Assembly (NCBI GenBank): GCA_023412495.1
Contig: JAEYNP010000009.1
Span: forward strand, 1 to 40,320
DNA: 40,320 bases
Reading direction: 5' to 3'
Source of the DNA: Pseudomonadota bacterium
GTDB lineage: Bacteria > Desulfobacterota > Desulfobulbia > Desulfobulbales > Desulfocapsaceae
The notes beneath the pieces were generated by a model, which did not search any database, had not been told where the DNA came from, and saw only the letters and a program-made list of their open reading frames with translations. The position numbers and the translations under genes were made by a program. This document shows, in pieces, positions 37,069 to 40,320 of the stretch; the stretch's first letter is position 1, and the number at the start of each line of letters is the position of its first letter.

Positions 37069-38478
37069 ATGACTATACCGGAATTTGCCATACTGGGACA
37101 TCCGAACGAGGGTAAATCTTCCGTGCTTTCCACCCTGGCCGAGGACGATTCGGTCCGGGTGAGTCCCACCCCCGGTGAGACCACCGAATGTCGCGTCTTC
37201 CCCGTGATCATCGACGGCCGCGAAATCCTCCGCTTCACCGATACCCCCGGCTTCCAGAATCCGGCGAGGGTCCTGGCCGAGATGAAAAAGCGGGCAAAAA
37301 CGGGCGAGAATCCGCTCACCGGCTTCCGGCGGTTTGCCGCCGACATCCCGGAACTGCACGACGATTACGAGCTGCTGGGGCCGCTCGAGCGTGGCGCGGG
37401 TATCATCTATGTGGTGGACGGCTCGCGGCCGGTCCGCAACGTGGACAAGGCCGAGATGGAGATCCTGCGGCTGACCGGCAAGCCCCGGATGGCGATCATC
37501 AACTGCAAGGAGGAGAGCGAGGAGTTCCTCGACGACTGGAAGAACGAGTTCCGCCGGAATTTCAACTCCAACCGGGTGTTCAACGCGCACCGGGCGACCT
37601 ATGCCGAGAGGATCCTGCTCCTCGAGGCCCTCAAATCCATCGATCAGGACTGGCAGGGGCCGCTGTCCCAGGTGGTTGCTGCCTTCCGCAAGGATTGGGC
37701 GGCGCGCAACGCGGCGACCGTCGATATCATTGTCGGGCTTCTGGCCGACTGCCTGTCCCTGCAGCTCTCGGAGAATGTCGCCTCGGAGCAGGAGGCGGAA
37801 AAGGCCCGGGAAAAACTCCTCGCCGAATACGGCGAGACTATCGCCCGCAAGGAGAAAATCGCCCACGAGCGAATCCGCGGCCTCTACAAGCACAACATCT
37901 TCAACATCGAACTGCCCCCGCACTCGGTGCTCCACGCCGAGCTCTTCGACGAGCGGACCTGGCAGCTCCTCGGGATGACCAAAAAACAGGTCATGATCGC
38001 CGGAGGGCTGGGCGGCGCGGCCATCGGCGCGGGACTGGAGATGGCCGCCTTCGGCCACGGCCTGGGCGTCTTCACGGCGGTGGGCACCCTGGCCGGGGCC
38101 CTCACCGCCCTGCTCGGCGGAGAATCCTTTTCCGGCAAGGCCCAGGTCATGGGCATCCCGCTCGGTGGCGAACGGGTGCAGGTGGGGCCGGCCAAGACCA
38201 TCGACCTGCTCTTCGTCCTGCTCAACCGCTCCCTGCTCTACTACCGCCACACCATCAACTGGGCTCACGGCCGCAGGGACTACGAAAAGGCCGGCCAAAC
38301 CCTGCTGACCTCCGGTTCGTCACAAGGTTTCACCAGCGGGTGGTCTGCCGGCAACATCAAGATCTGCCATGACTTCTTCAAGGCCACCCTCGGCAAGGGC
38401 GGCGAGAACGGCGAAAAAGAGATGAAAATCAGGGAACTTCTCGCCAAGACACTTCAGGAAATCTCGGAAAGCGACTAG
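37069..38478 (+). CDS. DUF3482 Era-like GTPase
   Basis: A 469-residue protein with an N-terminal TrmE-Era-EngA-type GTPase domain: GHPNEGKSS (P-loop, ~9-17), TTECRVF (switch I region), DTPGF (G3, ~58-62). The usual NKxD motif is replaced by NCKEE. The C-terminal DUF3482 part (~200-469) includes a glycine/alanine-rich stretch GGLGGAAIGAGLEMAAFGHG then TALLGGESFSGK, possibly membrane-associating. It is preceded by GGAAAG and lies 10 nt after the DUF2868 gene. The TAG stop (38476-38478) is the first triplet of a MITE. Probably acts with DUF2868 at the membrane; the process is unknown. Confidence 0.87.
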   Translation: MTIPEFAILGHPNEGKSSVLSTLAEDDSVRVSPTPGETTECRVFPVIIDGREILRFTDTPGFQNPARVLAEMKKRAKTGENPLTGFRRFAADIPELHDDYELLGPLERGAGIIYVVDGSRPVRNVDKAEMEILRLTGKPRMAIINCKEESEEFLDDWKNEFRRNFNSNRVFNAHRATYAERILLLEALKSIDQDWQGPLSQVVAAFRKDWAARNAATVDIIVGLLADCLSLQLSENVASEQEAEKAREKLLAEYGETIARKEKIAHERIRGLYKHNIFNIELPPHSVLHAELFDERTWQLLGMTKKQVMIAGGLGGAAIGAGLEMAAFGHGLGVFTAVGTLAGALTALLGGESFSGKAQVMGIPLGGERVQVGPAKTIDLLFVLLNRSLLYYRHTINWAHGRRDYEKAGQTLLTSGSSQGFTSGWSAGNIKICHDFFKATLGKGGENGEKEMKIRELLAKTLQEISESD

Positions 38479-38640
38479 TGTCATGTCAAGTCTCAGATGT
38501 TGGAAAATCGCGCCGCAATTTTGGCTTCCTGCAAGGCACGACTGAGGGCGCATAGCAGCGCTATGTAACCGAAGGAGTAACGAAGCCAGGAAGTCAAAAG
38601 GGCAAGCGAGATCCGACAGATGAGGCTTGACAGGACACTA
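38476..38640. mobile_element. 165-bp foldback MITE
   Basis: The ends are inverted repeats of about 28 nt: left TAGTGTCATGTCAAGTCTCA and right (reverse complement) TAGTGTCCTGTCAAGCCTCA, continuing with GATGTTGG versus TCTGTCGG. The centre has CATAGC-AGC-GCTATG, and the arms share TTTTGGCTTCCTG versus TTTTGACTTCCTG, so the whole element is an imperfect palindrome. It is flanked by C and G, giving CTAGTGTC at both ends. It encodes nothing and should depend on a transposase elsewhere. Confidence 0.85.
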
Positions 38641-38697
38641 GCCGGGGATCGACAGGCGACACGGTAAAACGTTCCTTCAACAGACAGGAATACAGCC

Positions 38698-39303
38698 ATG
38701 GCACAGGTGATCAGAGGAATCTTCCCGAAGAAAAAAACCGGAACCCCAAAGGATGATAAACCGGTTCCGAGCTACATACTGCTCGTTGCCATCGTCTTTT
38801 CCGATCCTCTCATCTGGCGGCGGATTCAAGTGCCGGGAGCCTATACCCTCACCCAGCTGCACCACGTCATCCAGCGGTCGATGGGCTGGAGCGACTCCTT
38901 TGTCCATCAGTTCCTGATCGGCAAGATCAGCTATGAACCAGCCATGGGCAACGCCGGCATCAGGGAGTCGAGACGCTTTGACGAACAGAGGTACCGCCTC
39001 TGCGCCTTGGAGGAGAACATGCGCTTCATGTTCACCTATTTCTATGATGCCGGTCAGGGTTGGGAGCACGAAATAACCCTGGAGGAAATCGTCTCGCCGA
39101 CCCGGCCCCTCGACCATCCGATCGTCATGGCCGGAGAAAAGGCCTGCCCGCCGGAATCGGTCGACGATATCCACGCCTACCAGGAACTCCTTGCGGGGGG
39201 AAGCAAGTCACTGATTCGCTTGAGAGAATTGGCCGGCACCGGCTTCGATCCCGATTTCTTCGACCTCGAAGCCGCAAAAAAAAGGGTTGCAGCCTTGGTT
39301 TGA
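38698..39303 (+). CDS. pRiA4b ORF-3-like protein
   Basis: A 201-residue protein of the pRiA4b ORF-3/IS1096 passenger family. The signature order is ILLVAIVFSDPLIWRRIQVP, TLTQLHHVIQRSMGWSDSFV, HQFLIGKISY, FMFTYFYDAGQGWEHEITLE, and the late CPPESVDDIHAYQELL. The family is frequent on plasmids and near mobile elements and has no established function. CAGGA 8 nt upstream supports the ATG. It starts 57 nt after the MITE, which might supply its transcription signals. Confidence 0.88.
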   Translation: MAQVIRGIFPKKKTGTPKDDKPVPSYILLVAIVFSDPLIWRRIQVPGAYTLTQLHHVIQRSMGWSDSFVHQFLIGKISYEPAMGNAGIRESRRFDEQRYRLCALEENMRFMFTYFYDAGQGWEHEITLEEIVSPTRPLDHPIVMAGEKACPPESVDDIHAYQELLAGGSKSLIRLRELAGTGFDPDFFDLEAAKKRVAALV

Positions 39304-39409
39304 CATTCATTCTCACCTTAAGCTTTGGCGCCGTTCAGCCGATAATGAGAGCATAGACCGGCGAGATCGAGTCTTCCGCCGGGGAGAACGTCTACGAGGA
39401 TGAGGATAT

Positions 39410-40180
39410 ATGGAATACACAGTGCAACGGGGAGATACCATTGCCCATGTGACCAAGCTGATGGGCAGCGACTGGCGGAGCTTGAAGGAACACAATCCGC
39501 AGGCCGTGGGCCGTTCACGCGCAAATGGCAACTGGTTCCTCCGGGAAGGAGCAGTACTCGCCAGCCAGCCCAAAACGGAATTGGAATTCGCCGCCGCCCT
39601 GGAAGAGGCTGAACAGCAGCAGCCGATTGCCGAAAAACCTGCAGCAGCCGAAAGGCCTGTGGCAGCCGAGAAGTCTGCAACAGTTGAAAAACCAAAGGCT
39701 GCCGTCGCCAAAGCCGAAAACGAAACCTCCGGCGAATTCACCCACACCCTGAAGGCCGGAGAAACAGTCTGGGGGCTCGCCCTCAAGAAATACCATGTCA
39801 ATCCGGAAGACATCCTGAAGCTGAACAACATCTCCGATCCCAGATCACTGCGGATCGGCCAGACCCTGCGCATCCCGAAAAACCAGCCGATCGAGAATAA
39901 AGCAGTGGTGGCGAGCTGGTACGGCCAGAATCATCACGGCCGGCCCATGGCCAACGGCAAACCGTTCAATATGTACGGCCCGACCATCGCCCACAAAGAG
40001 ATCCCGCTCGGCACCAAGGTCCTCCTGGAGAATCCCGAGACCGGCGAGAGGGCCACCGCCACCGTCACCGACCGCGGGCCCTATATCAAGGGCCGCGACG
40101 TCGATCTCAGCTATAAGCTCGCCCAGGATTTATCCCTGGAAAAGCAGGGCGTGGGCAACCTCCTGCTCACCGTGCTCTAG
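39410..40180 (+). CDS. LysM-LysM-RlpA double-psi barrel protein without signal peptide
   Basis: A 256-residue protein: a first LysM (residues 3-45, YTVQRGDTIAHVTKLMGSDW), a Glu/Ala/Pro-rich linker with repeated AEKPAAAERP-type units, a second LysM (~110-155, HTLKAGETVWGLALKKYHVN), and an RlpA-like barrel (~165-256). In the barrel ASWYGQNHHGRPMANGKPFN, the IAHKEIPLGTKV histidine and TVTDRGPY are visible. RlpA proteins normally carry E and D in the ANGExFD segment; here K and N occur. No signal peptide is encoded, and an in-frame TGA lies 9 nt before the ATG, so export is unexplained. It may be a peptidoglycan-binding rather than cleaving protein. Confidence 0.85.
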   Translation: MEYTVQRGDTIAHVTKLMGSDWRSLKEHNPQAVGRSRANGNWFLREGAVLASQPKTELEFAAALEEAEQQQPIAEKPAAAERPVAAEKSATVEKPKAAVAKAENETSGEFTHTLKAGETVWGLALKKYHVNPEDILKLNNISDPRSLRIGQTLRIPKNQPIENKAVVASWYGQNHHGRPMANGKPFNMYGPTIAHKEIPLGTKVLLENPETGERATATVTDRGPYIKGRDVDLSYKLAQDLSLEKQGVGNLLLTVL

Positions 40181-40258
40181 AAGCCTGTCGTATGAGCTTC
40201 TTGCAAAATGAAGCGCGATAACAAAAACAAGGAGTATTTGCTTAACACTTTGAAATAA

Positions 40259-40320
40259 TTGAGCTTCATGGCATTTCTTGGTATAGTTTTGTATCCAGCA
40301 AAACCAAAACAAGGAGAATG
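40259..40320 (+). promoter_or_regulatory. Promoter and gene start at the window edge
   Basis: TTGAGC (40259-40264), a 17-nt spacer and TATAGT (40282-40287) with TGG extension form a good sigma-70-type promoter. AAGGAG (40311-40316) precedes an ATG at the last three bases, but only one base separates them, so the true start codon may lie just beyond the window. Confidence 0.5.

Noticed and set aside
38493..38699. Small minus-strand frame before the pRiA4b-like gene
   Set aside because: It lies almost entirely in the MITE and is a by-product of its palindrome.
40266..40285. Sigma-54-like TGGCATTTCTTGGTA at the right edge
   Set aside because: Spacing after GG leads to TA rather than GC; a sigma-70-type promoter fits the same bases better.

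Overview
The window looks like a chromosomal segment of an anaerobic Desulfobacterota-type bacterium, perhaps of the sulfur-metabolising Desulfobulbales or Desulfuromonadia. The evidence is indirect: moderately high GC, many long multidomain sensor kinases, a DctPQM TRAP carboxylate transporter with an NAD-type malic enzyme, haem-binding sensor kinases, a YeiH-type transporter, a ModE/ModB/ModC molybdate locus and sigma-54 elements. No rRNA, tRNA or essential marker gene was seen, so the taxonomy is inference.

Positions 1-2172 are an immune-memory scar. A type I-C-like CRISPR array enters from the left (14 repeats), is interrupted by a decayed IS21-family istB remnant, resumes for two repeats, and is followed by a separate degenerate type I-E-like array of four repeats. 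No cas genes lie in the window. An AT-rich gene-poor stretch follows. At 2690-4658 a CelD/FemAB-like acetyltransferase is paired with a proline-dehydrogenase-fold protein that lacks the usual substrate-binding Arg pair.

At 4945-7125 a strong sigma-54 promoter candidate and a foldable leader precede a DUF2914 protein and a diadenylate cyclase-YbbR fusion. A second cyclase-YbbR fusion with an altered RHR motif lies at 32939-34384 behind two back-to-back perfect hairpins. Two c-di-AMP synthase-like genes, both fused to YbbR repeats, within 30 kb are the most unusual feature of the window.

At 7118-9871 (minus strand) an enlarged YeiH-family transporter is followed by two small membrane proteins of unknown role. 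At 10220-15743 lies a redox/haem-sensing block: a CxxCH histidine kinase, its sigma-54 response regulator, and a second CxxCH kinase. Malic enzyme (16173-17963) converges on the minus-strand dctPQM operon (21317-18068) and an upstream universal stress protein; together these point to uptake and decarboxylation of C4-dicarboxylates.

From 22468 onward come a tandem DUF2062 membrane-protein pair, a chemoreceptor, modE-modB-modC (without modA), a heptanucleotide tandem repeat, a 1137-residue hybrid sensor kinase, the second cyclase, a cold-shock protein with a long leader, a DUF2868/DUF3482 GTPase pair with a possibly leaderless promoter, a foldback MITE sitting on the GTPase stop codon, a pRiA4b ORF-3-like protein and a LysM-RlpA protein without a signal peptide. 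The last bases hold a promoter for a gene beyond the window.
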